A DNA stretch of 52,149 nucleotides from Sulfurimonas sp. GTDB lineage: Bacteria > Campylobacterota > Campylobacteria > Campylobacterales > Sulfurimonadaceae. Below, piece by piece: positions 1 to 8,317 of this stretch. Position 1 is the stretch's first letter; every line of letters begins with the position of its first letter. The stretch covers positions 1-52,149 of the forward strand of contig JALSLJ010000058.1 in the NCBI GenBank assembly GCA_026988315.1, read 5' to 3'. Made by a program: the position numbers and the translations under genes. Under the pieces are notes generated by a model. It saw only the letters and a list, made by a program, of their open reading frames with translations. It was not told the DNA's origin and did not search any database.

Positions 1-164
1 TCATCTATTACGTCCTGAGTCAAAAAATCCAGTAAAATAGTGCTAACATCTAAAAAAGAGCCTTTTTTCATAAAAAAAGCTTTTTAAAATAGTACAAGTG
101 TTAAATATAGAGTTTATTTAAAAACGACTGATATAATTATTATATCAAAGAAAATATCTAAATC
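1..164. other. Left edge, no gene recognised
   Basis: This short AT-rich stretch lies downstream of the minus-strand ABC cluster. No reading frame in it has a recognisable product. An A/T-rich self-complementary stretch around 57-98 (runs of A, AGC or AGAGCC, runs of T) could end transcription of the minus-strand operon, but the hairpin is weak. A gene end running in from outside the window cannot be excluded. Confidence 0.3.
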
Positions 165-1106
165 CTATAACCAAACCCCGTTTCTAATATAAAAAACAAT
201 CGGATATAAACTCAATAACATTACAAAAAGAGTATTAAAGAGCAATGATATGTTGTAGTTTTCTCTCTTTTGCATAAACCCTACCACTAAGCCGTAAAAA
301 GTTCCGATAAAAAGAAAAGTGTATATTAGGTATCCGACATAGTAGTAATCTTCTTGCAGATAACAAAATGGACAATGATGAGTAGGTATTTCGTAGATGT
401 ATGTTCCAAAAAACACTATAAGTGCGATGATTGAAATTATTATAAATACTAAGTTTAGTATTGCAAACAGATATCTGTTTTTAAAAAAATAAGCAGCAAC
501 TAAAAACATAAAATTTCCATAAAAAAGTACTAGAAGAGTACTGGTATCAACGGAAAAAATCTCAGATATATAGGAGTCTGCTGAACTTGAATAGATGTTG
601 CCACAACAACTTACCATCTTATCTATATCTATCGAGCTAAACATAATCCCCTCAAGGATAAGCTCACTAAAAAAAAGAAAAAAAACCACTATGAAAAATC
701 CAAACTTAACTTTAGTATATGGTTGCTTCTCATCCTTGACATCCACACTATGCAACATTAACCAGTAGGCAAAAAGGTATAGATTTATAATTTTTAGTAT
801 AAAAAGGTAAGTGCCATACTCTGTAGCATCAACAACCCCTGCCCCACACATTGCACCAATCAACACATTTGATATTTTATCTAATGTGAAAATAAAAAAT
901 AAAAATAAAGGTACTTTTATAATAAAAATATACTTTATAATAGTTGCTGCCAAATAACTTTGTTTTTCTAGCTTATACTGTCTAGGTGAGGTGGAGCTTA
1001 GATCCCAATCAAGATATATCTTAACACTCAACACAAAAGCAATAAGCGAAAAAAATCCAAATATACTATTTAAAATAAATATGGTTAAGACCTCTGGAGT
1101 TAACAT
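165..1106 (-). CDS. Integral membrane protein of the NosL/ABC cluster, unknown function
   Basis: A 313-residue, strongly hydrophobic protein with about eight membrane segments and no family I recognise. Two cysteine groups stand out: a C-C pair in the middle (near residue 167) and H-H-C-P-F-C about 250 residues in, both apparently in loops next to membrane segments, where they could bind metal or form a disulfide. It is the last gene of a five-gene minus-strand operon and starts one base after the ATPase gene ends, so it is very likely co-transcribed. By position it may be an extra membrane subunit of the ABC system or a redox or metal partner of the NosL-like protein. That role is inferred from context only. 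Confidence 0.6.
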   Translation of the reverse strand: MLTPEVLTIFILNSIFGFFSLIAFVLSVKIYLDWDLSSTSPRQYKLEKQSYLAATIIKYIFIIKVPLFLFFIFTLDKISNVLIGAMCGAGVVDATEYGTYLFILKIINLYLFAYWLMLHSVDVKDEKQPYTKVKFGFFIVVFFLFFSELILEGIMFSSIDIDKMVSCCGNIYSSSADSYISEIFSVDTSTLLVLFYGNFMFLVAAYFFKNRYLFAILNLVFIIISIIALIVFFGTYIYEIPTHHCPFCYLQEDYYYVGYLIYTFLFIGTFYGLVVGFMQKRENYNISLLFNTLFVMLLSLYPIVFYIRNGVWL

Positions 1107-1107
1107 C

Positions 1108-1779
1108 TTAAGCTATTTTTCCATTATCTATTTGTATCTCTCTATCAATAAAATCAAGACCAAAAAAAAGTGGATCGTGGGTGGCAATGATTATAGTCTT
1201 ATTGAGTGATTTTAACTCTCTGAGTATCTCTATGAAGTTGAGAGAAAGCTTTTCATCCAAATTTGCTGTCGGCTCGTCTGCTATGATTATTTTAGGATCA
1301 TTGACATTTGCTCTAGCTATTGCTACACGCTGTTGTTCACCACCTGATAAGTTTCGTACAAGTGTATCTTTTTTATGGATGATCTCAAATTTTTTCATAA
1401 CCTCATCTATCTTAGCATCTACTTCTAACTGGCTTGGGTTAAGGGGGATTAATGGCAATAAAATATTATCTTCGACACTCAGGTTTGTTAAAAGATTATA
1501 CTTTTGAAATACAAAGCCAATATTATCCCGTCTATATACAGATGCAAAACTATCGGGTAGTTTTGAGATTTGTTTTGCATCAACTATAACTTCACCGCTT
1601 GTTGGCTTACTTAGTGCCGCTATAAGAGATAAAATAGTACTTTTTCCACTACCACTTGAACCTTTTAAGACAACTATCTCACCCTCATTTATACTTAGGC
1701 TTATATCCTTGAGTGCTATCACTTTGTCGTTTGTATTGAGTTCATAAATTTTTGTTAGATTTTTTAGTTCAATCATCAT
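1108..1779 (-). CDS. ABC transporter ATP-binding protein, LolD/MacB type
   Basis: A 223-residue cytoplasmic ATPase of the family that works with FtsX/MacB-type permeases. Walker A is G-S-S-G-S-G-K-S-T at residues 40-48, the signature L-S-G-G-E-Q-Q-R-V is near 144, and Walker B with I-A-D-E-P-T-A-N-L-D follows. Length is normal for LolD-like subunits. The start overlaps the stop of the permease gene by four bases (ATGA), so translation is probably coupled. It should energise the permease encoded just upstream. Lipoprotein sorting by a LolCDE complex is an alternative role, but the NosL-like partner gene argues for a dedicated metal or envelope function. Confidence 0.9.
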   Translation of the reverse strand: MMIELKNLTKIYELNTNDKVIALKDISLSINEGEIVVLKGSSGSGKSTILSLIAALSKPTSGEVIVDAKQISKLPDSFASVYRRDNIGFVFQKYNLLTNLSVEDNILLPLIPLNPSQLEVDAKIDEVMKKFEIIHKKDTLVRNLSGGEQQRVAIARANVNDPKIIIADEPTANLDEKLSLNFIEILRELKSLNKTIIIATHDPLFFGLDFIDREIQIDNGKIA

Positions 1780-2963
1780 CTTATCACTTCATCTGCTTCT
1801 AAAGTTGCCACTTTCCACGATGGTATAATCGTTGCAGCTACATAAACGGGTACACTAATAAAAAACACCAGAAAAAGCGTTTGAAGATCAAAAATAAATG
1901 GTAGTTCAAAAGTTGTCTTTAGCTGAGAGTACCCAACAAATATCTCTCTTAAAACCGGTGCTTGAAAAATATAAACATATGCAAAGGTTAGTGTGCTTCC
2001 AAGCATATATGAAAAAAATGAAATTATAAAAGATTCATAAAATTTCTCTTTTAAGACATCATCAACTCTCCATCCAATAGCTTTAAGTATCCCTATCTCC
2101 CTTTTTTCTTCGCTGCTTAATCCACTTGATTTATCGTAAATAATAATAAAAAATGTAAATAAAGAGACAATAAATAAGGCTAAAAAAACTCCACTTTTAT
2201 AATCAAAAATATTTTGATAACTAATTTTTAAATCTTGTGTCGTTATTATTCTACTATCAGGAAGCATCAATTTTATTTTTGATGCAACCATTGACACCTC
2301 TTGAGGATTTGCAACTTTAACAACTATATCTGTTGCTTTTGTTTCATCTATATCAAAAATTTCCCTTATGGTCTCATTGGACATAACTATCATATCGTTT
2401 GATTCAAGCTGAGTGTCACTATCAAACACCCCTCTTATATTTACCTTTTTAAGGGTACCGTCTGGCTTGATAAAGTTAAAATACTCTTTAAAATAACTAC
2501 TATTCATCACCTCTTTTACTCCCTGCCCTACAACCATAAACGGCTCATCAGATGATTCTTCAAAATCGAACTTATTTACGATACTTTGGAGGGAGTTTTT
2601 ATATTGGTTTTCATACTTATCTATCCCAACAACACTAAAATTCACACCTGCATTTTCAAAATAATAATAACCCCAAACTCTAGCAACTGCATCACTTACA
2701 CCTGAGAGTTCAAGTATCTCATCAACCTTATCCACATCTATATCGTAATGGCGACCAGCTTTTATCTTTTGTACTATTATTTGAGGCAAAGCATCAACTG
2801 TGGAGTCTAATTCATATCTGATTGAGTTTGTTATGAAAAAAATAGAAGTAAGTAAAAAAACCAAAAATGTAAATATAGTGACAATAAAAAAAGTTTTATA
2901 CTTTTGTCTGAGTATGGAGTTTATAGCGTATTTAATAAGATAAATATTTATTTTACTACTCAT
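1776..2963 (-). CDS. FtsX/MacB-like ABC permease
   Basis: A 395-residue permease with the layout of type VII (mechanotransmission) ABC proteins: one membrane segment near residues 20-45, a periplasmic domain of about 200 residues, then three membrane segments in the C-terminal third. The cytoplasmic motif E-E-K-R-E-I-G-I-L-K-A-I-G-W before the second segment is typical of the FtsX domain. Such proteins usually do not pass solute through the membrane but drive work in the periplasm. Its ATG overlaps the small upstream gene by four bases and its stop overlaps the ATPase start by four bases. The substrate is unknown. Confidence 0.88.
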   Translation of the reverse strand: MSSKINIYLIKYAINSILRQKYKTFFIVTIFTFLVFLLTSIFFITNSIRYELDSTVDALPQIIVQKIKAGRHYDIDVDKVDEILELSGVSDAVARVWGYYYFENAGVNFSVVGIDKYENQYKNSLQSIVNKFDFEESSDEPFMVVGQGVKEVMNSSYFKEYFNFIKPDGTLKKVNIRGVFDSDTQLESNDMIVMSNETIREIFDIDETKATDIVVKVANPQEVSMVASKIKLMLPDSRIITTQDLKISYQNIFDYKSGVFLALFIVSLFTFFIIIYDKSSGLSSEEKREIGILKAIGWRVDDVLKEKFYESFIISFFSYMLGSTLTFAYVYIFQAPVLREIFVGYSQLKTTFELPFIFDLQTLFLVFFISVPVYVAATIIPSWKVATLEADEVIR

Positions 2964-3268
2964 TCCGAGCCTTTTTGCTTGTTATATATATGCGAATGAG
3001 AGATGGCAAATGTAGATGGAAAATACTCTCGTAAACTTCCATCATCTTTATAGATAGAAAAAACATCACTCAAGCTTCTGTGTCTAACATATGTTGCTTC
3101 TGTAGAGAGAGCTAAATCAGGTAATCCAACCACCTCAACAAAGGTTATTTTTTTTTGGAGCATCTCATCACTCATAGATTTCATAGATATTAAATAGACT
3201 ACTTGTGTAGTAAATAAAACAAATAAACCTAAAAATATATACAAAACATAAGAGCTTTTTTTATTCAT
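2960..3268 (-). CDS. Small membrane-anchored protein of the NosL/ABC cluster
   Basis: A 102-residue protein with one hydrophobic segment at about residues 8-28 and a periplasmic tail of about 70 residues. I do not recognise the family. Its start overlaps the end of the NosL-like gene by eight bases and its end overlaps the permease start by four, so it is locked into this operon. It may be an accessory protein between the NosL-like protein and the periplasmic domain of the permease. Confidence 0.65.
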   Translation of the reverse strand: MNKKSSYVLYIFLGLFVLFTTQVVYLISMKSMSDEMLQKKITFVEVVGLPDLALSTEATYVRHRSLSDVFSIYKDDGSLREYFPSTFAISHSHIYNKQKGSE

Positions 3269-4391
3269 CTAGTTTGTAAATTTCTTCTGGTGTAATATCT
3301 TTGAACTTTATAACCTTTGTACCCTTATGGTCCATATAAAAAGTTTTTGCATCCTCTTCATCTATAAAAGGTATCAACTCATCTCCCATTGGACCATAAA
3401 TATCACTGCCCACAACATAATAAGCCTTCGTTGCATCAATAGCTACTTGAGAATAGTAATCTGTCACCAATATCTTACTTATATCCTTTTTAGTTGTAAC
3501 CTTATCATTGCTCCACTCTTTAGGGTTAAAGTAAAATTTCATTAAATCTTTCACCCCATCAAATGAGTAATGTTTTTGCTCACCAGCATCTTCATAAAAA
3601 ATTTGTGCCACCCATTTTGGATATTTATATGTAAACATCCCGCAAACTGGACACTTTTCATCTTTTTGCACAGATATTTTACCTGTAATATCGCCAAGGT
3701 CACCGAGGCGTTTTACCTCCCATAAGTATAAGGCTGTTGCTTGCAACTGTTTCTCTTTTAAAGGGCGACAAAGATTGTCATTTTTTAAAGCTGATTTCAG
3801 TTCATTTATCTCTTTGTACTCTGCTAGATTGATATGAGTATCACACATTTTATAAAATATTTTCTTGCCCATAGGATAGATTTTTTTCTTTTTCTTTTTT
3901 GCAATCATCGAGGTATCAAATACTAAAGAGTCTTGAGCCAACTTCAATACTGTAGTAAAGTCAACTAATTTACCTTGATGTTTTTTAATAAATTCCAAGG
4001 CATCTTCTTTGGATGCAAATGCTAATTTACTCACCTTGCTCATTGTACCCTTCACCTTAGAGCCAACAACATAAAAAGCTTTATGAGCAGGAATGAGTTT
4101 TTCAGTTTTAGCATCTACCACCTCTACACTCTCTGTAGGAATATTCTGCTTTTTCATATCCACTACAAGACATCGAATGGAGCAGTATTGCCTATGTTTT
4201 GCATCTTCTGTTTTTGAGGTATGGTTTGTTTTATAAAACATTTTTAAATTCATCCCGCACACTGGACACCAATGCTTCTCTTCGCCACTTTGAACCAATA
4301 CAGGTTCGCTTGAAGCTGTTTTAGTAAAAGCATATACACTCACAGAAGCAGATACTAAAATAAACAACAATACAAATATTTTTTTTGACAT
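3261..4391 (-). CDS. Tandem NosL-domain protein, predicted copper binding
   Basis: A 376-residue exported or N-terminally anchored protein (hydrophobic residues 5-22). It carries two NosL-type domains. The first has C-P-V-C-G-M at 42-47 and Y-C-S-I-R-C at 69-74. The second has C-P-V-C-G-M at 247-252 but lacks the Y-C-S part. NosL proteins are copper(I)-binding periplasmic proteins that help assemble the copper centres of nitrous oxide reductase. Between the domains lies a stretch (about 165-235) with G-K-K-I-F-x-K-M-C and L-x-A-T-A-L-Y-L-W-E that looks like a cytochrome c fold without a C-x-x-C-H heme site; that is my inference. Typical NosL is under 200 residues, so this is a double-length form. 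It heads the operon. No nosZ is in the window. Confidence 0.82.
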   Translation of the reverse strand: MSKKIFVLLFILVSASVSVYAFTKTASSEPVLVQSGEEKHWCPVCGMNLKMFYKTNHTSKTEDAKHRQYCSIRCLVVDMKKQNIPTESVEVVDAKTEKLIPAHKAFYVVGSKVKGTMSKVSKLAFASKEDALEFIKKHQGKLVDFTTVLKLAQDSLVFDTSMIAKKKKKKIYPMGKKIFYKMCDTHINLAEYKEINELKSALKNDNLCRPLKEKQLQATALYLWEVKRLGDLGDITGKISVQKDEKCPVCGMFTYKYPKWVAQIFYEDAGEQKHYSFDGVKDLMKFYFNPKEWSNDKVTTKKDISKILVTDYYSQVAIDATKAYYVVGSDIYGPMGDELIPFIDEEDAKTFYMDHKGTKVIKFKDITPEEIYKLDE

Positions 4392-4441
4392 AAAAACTCC
4401 TTTTATAAACTTTATAGTATCAGTAAAGTATTAATTCATTA

Positions 4442-5683
4442 TTAATTTTTAGAGGATTGGGGTGATTTGAAGCTAGTAATTTTTTCATCTTGAAAACTCA
4501 TAATTATCTCGCCACTTAAACTCTCACCATCATAAAGAGATAAGGTATTGTCCACTTTTACTGTAAAATCTGGGTTAAAAAGTTGTGCATTCACTCTTTG
4601 CCCTACTTCGATAGTACCAGCTTCAACACCTATGCTACTTGCAGGATTTCTCACTGTCAGTTTAAGTAATTCACTCATACTCAGCATCTCTGTTTTTACA
4701 AGCTTTGTATAGTAAAGAGCCAAAGTATCCCCAATAGCTTCACACCCATAATCAGCATCAAAAAATGCAACCTCTTTATTTACTGGTGAGCTTGGTTGAT
4801 GCAGGGTTGTCAAAATATCTATTTGATTATTTTTAAGCGCTTTTTGAAGGAGTTTAACATCTGCACGAGATGCTAAAGGTGGGTCTAATTTTGCGGTTGT
4901 ATTGAAGTTTTCACACGCTTCATCAGAAAAAAGTAGATGGTGTAAAGAGACCTCACATCTAACATCTACACCATCTAGTTTTGCTTTATTTATAAGTGAA
5001 ATAGAGCGCGGGGATGCTACTGATTTAAAAAGTATTTTTATTTTAAAATGCCTTGCTATCTCAATCATTCTTGAGACATGAAGAACCTCACTCAAATCAG
5101 GAATTCCAGAGAGTCCTAGCTTGGAGCTAATATCACCATCGAGCATTACACCACTGTTTATCAAAGAGTTGTCTTCTGCTTTACAAAAAAGTGTCACTCC
5201 ATACATTTGGACATACTCAGCTATTTTTATCGCCAAATTATTTTTTGCTATGGTACTCATATAAGGAACTACAGCTCCACTTTTTAAAAGGATAGCAATA
5301 TTACTCAGAGTTGTATCTTCTTTTAAAGTATTGAGCATTAAGTCTATCTTTGCACCCTTTGCATCCCTTAAGCTGTTTTGTGCAAACTCTAAAACCACTT
5401 CGTTATCAATTGCAGGTTTACTATCAGCATTTAAAACTATATGCCCCACTCCGCCACTCAATGCCTCTTTTGAAATCATTTTAATATTTTTGGAATTAAG
5501 AGTAGAATCTTGGAGTCTTACATTTGTGTCTATTAAAAGTGGCATAAAATATGCACCGTTGGCATCTATGATTTGTTCATCAGACAAGCCAGAACCTATC
5601 TCGGTTATAACTCCCGCCTCTATCCTAACATCAGCTTTTTTTTCACCATTTACATCACAAATAATTGTATTTTTAACTACCAT
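4442..5683 (-). CDS. Dihydroorotase homologue, probably non-catalytic (PyrX-like)
   Basis: A 413-residue amidohydrolase of the class I dihydroorotase type. The usual H-x-H metal pair of the first strand is replaced: the region reads L-I-D-T-N-V-R. The later T-D-H-A-P-H motif, which carries the catalytic aspartate, reads T-L-H-Q-P-S. C-E-V-S-L-H-H-L-L keeps the family framework. Proteins like this occur as inactive dihydroorotases (PyrX) that support aspartate carbamoyltransferase in pyrimidine synthesis. A true dihydroorotase is expected elsewhere in the genome, and no pyrB lies in the window. The start has a clear ribosome site (AGGTGG). It is separated from the NosL gene by about 50 bases and may share or precede its transcription. 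Confidence 0.8.
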   Translation of the reverse strand: MVVKNTIICDVNGEKKADVRIEAGVITEIGSGLSDEQIIDANGAYFMPLLIDTNVRLQDSTLNSKNIKMISKEALSGGVGHIVLNADSKPAIDNEVVLEFAQNSLRDAKGAKIDLMLNTLKEDTTLSNIAILLKSGAVVPYMSTIAKNNLAIKIAEYVQMYGVTLFCKAEDNSLINSGVMLDGDISSKLGLSGIPDLSEVLHVSRMIEIARHFKIKILFKSVASPRSISLINKAKLDGVDVRCEVSLHHLLFSDEACENFNTTAKLDPPLASRADVKLLQKALKNNQIDILTTLHQPSSPVNKEVAFFDADYGCEAIGDTLALYYTKLVKTEMLSMSELLKLTVRNPASSIGVEAGTIEVGQRVNAQLFNPDFTVKVDNTLSLYDGESLSGEIIMSFQDEKITSFKSPQSSKN

Positions 5684-5856
5684 CCCTAACCACCTTTGAT
5701 ATATTGATGAAATTATAGTTCATCTTGGCTTATAAGCACCTCTCTCTAATTAGAAGAATAAATTACAATTTAGAAACATTATGAGCATTAAAAAATATTA
5801 AGAGTTGTTTAATGTAATTTATGAAACAATATATCAAATCTTTACAAGAGAAACAA

Positions 5857-6498
5857 ATGTATAAAAAAATATTTTTTGCTTACTTATTTATTATTTTTAC
5901 CTCTACAGGTTTGTGTGCGGGGGAAATAGCGCAAGATACACCTATGGAAAATAAAAAGATAAAAAACAGCTGGGGTGTTGAGATAAACCCTTTTAAGCTT
6001 GCTATTGGAACTGCTGATGATGGATACCGTATGTTTGCTGGTGGTGTAAGCTACTTCAACTATGAAAACAACACAGAGATAGCTCTACCGATTAATTATA
6101 ATACATACACAAGAAAAAGAGAACTCTCCTCCGTTGGTGATTATGACTATATAGAGAGAGATTTAAATATAGATATACATTTTCGTCAGTTTATAGGTCC
6201 GAGTGTTGGCGGTTCATACTTTGGTGTATTTGCCCGTTACACTTTTTTGGAGGGCAAGCTAAAAGATGATAACCGTTTTGCTGAAGTTCATAAGTTTGGT
6301 ATGGGCGTAGAGTTTGGGGTACGAGTTATGCAGATATATTTTTTCGATCTTCCGCTTTACTGGGGTGCAAGTGTTGCTGTTGGAAAATATTTTGGCGATA
6401 ATAACGATATTTTTCTACAAGAGGGGATTGCCATGGAGATGGATGATAGAGAGATATTTTTCGATGTTGAGTTATTAAAAATCGGTTTAGAGTTTTAG
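5857..6498 (+). CDS. Exported envelope protein, possible outer-membrane barrel
   Basis: The open frame begins at 5821, but the internal ATG at 5857 gives a clean signal peptide (M-Y-K-K-I-F-F-A-Y-L then a hydrophobic core and L-C-A cleavage site), so I start there. The mature protein of about 190 residues is rich in alternating hydrophobic and aromatic residues and glycine and ends in E-F, which fits a small beta-barrel of the outer membrane. No specific family is recognised. It lies six bases upstream of two lipoprotein genes and probably forms an operon with them. Confidence 0.6.
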   Translation: MYKKIFFAYLFIIFTSTGLCAGEIAQDTPMENKKIKNSWGVEINPFKLAIGTADDGYRMFAGGVSYFNYENNTEIALPINYNTYTRKRELSSVGDYDYIERDLNIDIHFRQFIGPSVGGSYFGVFARYTFLEGKLKDDNRFAEVHKFGMGVEFGVRVMQIYFFDLPLYWGASVAVGKYFGDNNDIFLQEGIAMEMDDREIFFDVELLKIGLEF

Positions 6499-6504
6499 GG
6501 GCAG

Positions 6505-7038
6505 ATGATGAAAAGTTTAGTACTTATAACTTGTTTATTTCTTTTTCACGGCTGTATAGAGTATAAAGAGGACCCTCTTTGTTCACAATATAAACTTCTA
6601 TCATTTGAAGAGATGAGAAAAAGCACATCCATAGAACCCCCAAAAGAGATAACACAAGCAGGTAAAATTTATCTTTATGAGAATTTACTCTTAGTAAATG
6701 AGCTATACAAAGGTGTTCATGTTATAGACAACTCAGACAAAAATAACCCTGTATCTAAGGCCTTTGTCAACCTACCTGGAAATGTAGATATAGCAGTTAA
6801 AAATGGTTTTATGTATGTAGATACTTTTTTAGACTTAGTTGTAATAGATATTCGAGATTTAGATAAGATACAAGAGGTAAATAGAACGAGAGATGTATTT
6901 AACTATGATTGGTTGGATGTTATGGATTATGGCGATGATATTATAATTCTACAAGAGTATGGAACTTCTACCAACATCTACGATGAGTGTAACTTCGATA
7001 GAACCAAAGGTATTGTAATAGGAGTACAAAATGATTAA
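6505..7038 (+). CDS. Lipoprotein, N-terminal half of an LVIVD-repeat protein
   Basis: A 177-residue lipoprotein: a short signal peptide ends in the lipobox L-F-H-G-C. Two adjacent ATGs (6505, 6508) could start it. The mature part has LVIVD-type beta-propeller repeats, visible as G-V-H-V-I-D-N-S-D-K-N-N-P and L-V-V-I-D-I-R-D-L-D. This matches only the first half of the usual single protein of this family, which as I recall is about 400 residues and continues with a G-S-M-A-R-F stretch. That second half is the next gene, which overlaps it by eight bases. It probably sits in the inner leaflet of the outer membrane. Function unknown. Confidence 0.65.
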   Translation: MMKSLVLITCLFLFHGCIEYKEDPLCSQYKLLSFEEMRKSTSIEPPKEITQAGKIYLYENLLLVNELYKGVHVIDNSDKNNPVSKAFVNLPGNVDIAVKNGFMYVDTFLDLVVIDIRDLDKIQEVNRTRDVFNYDWLDVMDYGDDIIILQEYGTSTNIYDECNFDRTKGIVIGVQND

Positions 7039-7801
7039 TTATCTGCTACTATTTATTGCCACACTTGTTGTTTTGGGATGTGGTGGTGAGTCAGGTTCCT
7101 CAACAGGTACAACAGCTAGTTCAACTACCACTGGCGTATCAGGTTCAATGGCGAGATTTGCCATCTCGGGTGATTATCTCTATACTATCAAAGGTGAGCA
7201 AATGGATATATTTGACCTAAGTGATGCAAGTAATCCACAAAGTGCATCAAAGGTGCATCTCCCTTTTAATGTGGAGACAATTTTTGCATATAAAGACTAT
7301 CTCTATATCGGTGCATCTACAGGAGTGTATATTTATGACAAAAGCATACCAACACAACCAACTAAAATTGCAGAGTTATCTCATGCACAAAGTTGTGACC
7401 CAATTGTTATTGATGATGATATTGCATATATAACACTCAACTCATCTTCTAGTTGTTCCATTTACGGTGATGTAAATAGCTTAATGATAGTAGATATGCA
7501 AGACCCAACTACACCTGCTTTTATAAAAAGTGTTGATATGTGGGCTCCCACAGGACTCGGTGTCGATGATGGTAAATTATTTATCTGTGATGGTGACTCA
7601 GGATTAAAAATTTTTGACATAAACAAAATCGACAACGGCACCTCTATAGATGTAAATATAAGCAATATTGGCTACAATAATGAGATAGACTGTTACGATT
7701 TGATAGCTCATCAAAATAATCTTATAATCTCAAATAAGGGTGAGATTCGTCAATATGACTATAGTTCATTTCCTATGTATGAATTGGGACAAATTAAATA
7801 A
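7031..7801 (+). CDS. Lipoprotein, C-terminal half of an LVIVD-repeat protein
   Basis: A 256-residue lipoprotein with its own signal peptide and lipobox V-L-G-C at about residues 14-17, then a Ser/Thr/Gly-rich linker and G-S-M-A-R-F-A-I-S-G-D-Y-L-Y-T. Four or so repeats follow, for example M-D-I-F-D-L-S-D-A-S-N-P and L-M-I-V-D-M-Q-D-P-T-T-P, typical of LVIVD beta-propeller blades. The ATG lies inside the stop region of the preceding gene (ATGATTAA), so the two are probably translated together and may assemble one propeller from two chains. Function of the family is not known to me. Confidence 0.68.
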   Translation: MINYLLLFIATLVVLGCGGESGSSTGTTASSTTTGVSGSMARFAISGDYLYTIKGEQMDIFDLSDASNPQSASKVHLPFNVETIFAYKDYLYIGASTGVYIYDKSIPTQPTKIAELSHAQSCDPIVIDDDIAYITLNSSSSCSIYGDVNSLMIVDMQDPTTPAFIKSVDMWAPTGLGVDDGKLFICDGDSGLKIFDINKIDNGTSIDVNISNIGYNNEIDCYDLIAHQNNLIISNKGEIRQYDYSSFPMYELGQIK

Positions 7802-7808
7802 TTCTATG

Positions 7809-7823
7809 TTATCATATTGATAA
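7809..7823. promoter_or_regulatory. 15-bp inverted repeat, possible CRP/FNR-type operator
   Basis: The sequence TTATCA-TAT-TGATAA is a perfect inverted repeat with a three-base centre, 25 bases before the cytochrome c start. It resembles CRP/FNR-family half sites (TGA-type) but the spacing is shorter than the classical FNR box. A role in oxygen or nitrogen-oxide control of the cytochrome gene is possible. Confidence 0.3.
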
Positions 7824-7847
7824 TCTTAAATTATACAAGGAATTATC

Positions 7848-8198
7848 ATGAAAATAAAATTGATAACATCTCTACTTCTAGGTTCAGTAATCTTACTTAA
7901 TGCTTCTAATGATGGAGCTAAACTTCTTGAAGAAAAATGTGCAACTTGTCACTTTCTCTCTAGCTCAAAAAATAAAATGGTTGCACCGCCTATGTGGGGA
8001 GTTACTAAGACTGTAAATACTCATTTTAAAACACAAGAAGAATCTATGGAATTTATTATGGACTATACAATGAATCCATCTGAAGATAAAATGGTTTTTC
8101 CAGTGAGTACAAAAAAGCTTTTTGGACTTATGCCATCTATGAAAGATAAACTTACCAAAGATGAACTAAGAACTATTGTTGAGTATCTTTATCCTTAA
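7848..8198 (+). CDS. Small periplasmic c-type cytochrome
   Basis: A 116-residue monoheme cytochrome c. A signal peptide occupies about residues 1-19. The heme site is C-A-T-C-H at 31-35 and a likely axial methionine is in G-L-M-P-S-M near residue 98, which makes it a class I-type electron carrier in the periplasm. A good ribosome site (AAGGA) precedes the ATG. Its partner is not evident. It follows two lipoprotein genes and has its own candidate operator (7809-7823), so it may be transcribed on its own. Confidence 0.85.
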   Translation: MKIKLITSLLLGSVILLNASNDGAKLLEEKCATCHFLSSSKNKMVAPPMWGVTKTVNTHFKTQEESMEFIMDYTMNPSEDKMVFPVSTKKLFGLMPSMKDKLTKDELRTIVEYLYP

Positions 8199-8208
8199 TT
8201 GCTATCAT

Positions 8209-8247
8209 CTTTTTATGGGCTTATGATGAAGCCAACTCCATAAAAAG
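8209..8247. terminator. Strong hairpin after the cytochrome gene
   Basis: CTTTTTATGG at 8209-8218 pairs perfectly with CCATAAAAAG at 8238-8247, and GCTT/AAGC pairs inside it. It sits 11 bases after the cytochrome stop. There is no clear T run after it, so it may be a terminator of limited strength or an mRNA-stabilising hairpin. Confidence 0.45.
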
Positions 8248-8317
8248 AGCAATAAGCACCTCTAGCAATAAACAATAATTTCATACAATTCACTACTTTT
8301 TTGTAAACACATTTTGA

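Noticed and set aside
991-1209. 72-codon frame across the end of the membrane protein and ATPase genes
   Set aside because: It overlaps two well-supported genes in opposite direction and has no start signal.
6505-7801. Simple frameshift in the LVIVD-repeat gene
   Set aside because: The second frame brings its own hydrophobic signal and lipobox and has a stop (7019-7021) just before its ATG, which a single frameshift does not explain.
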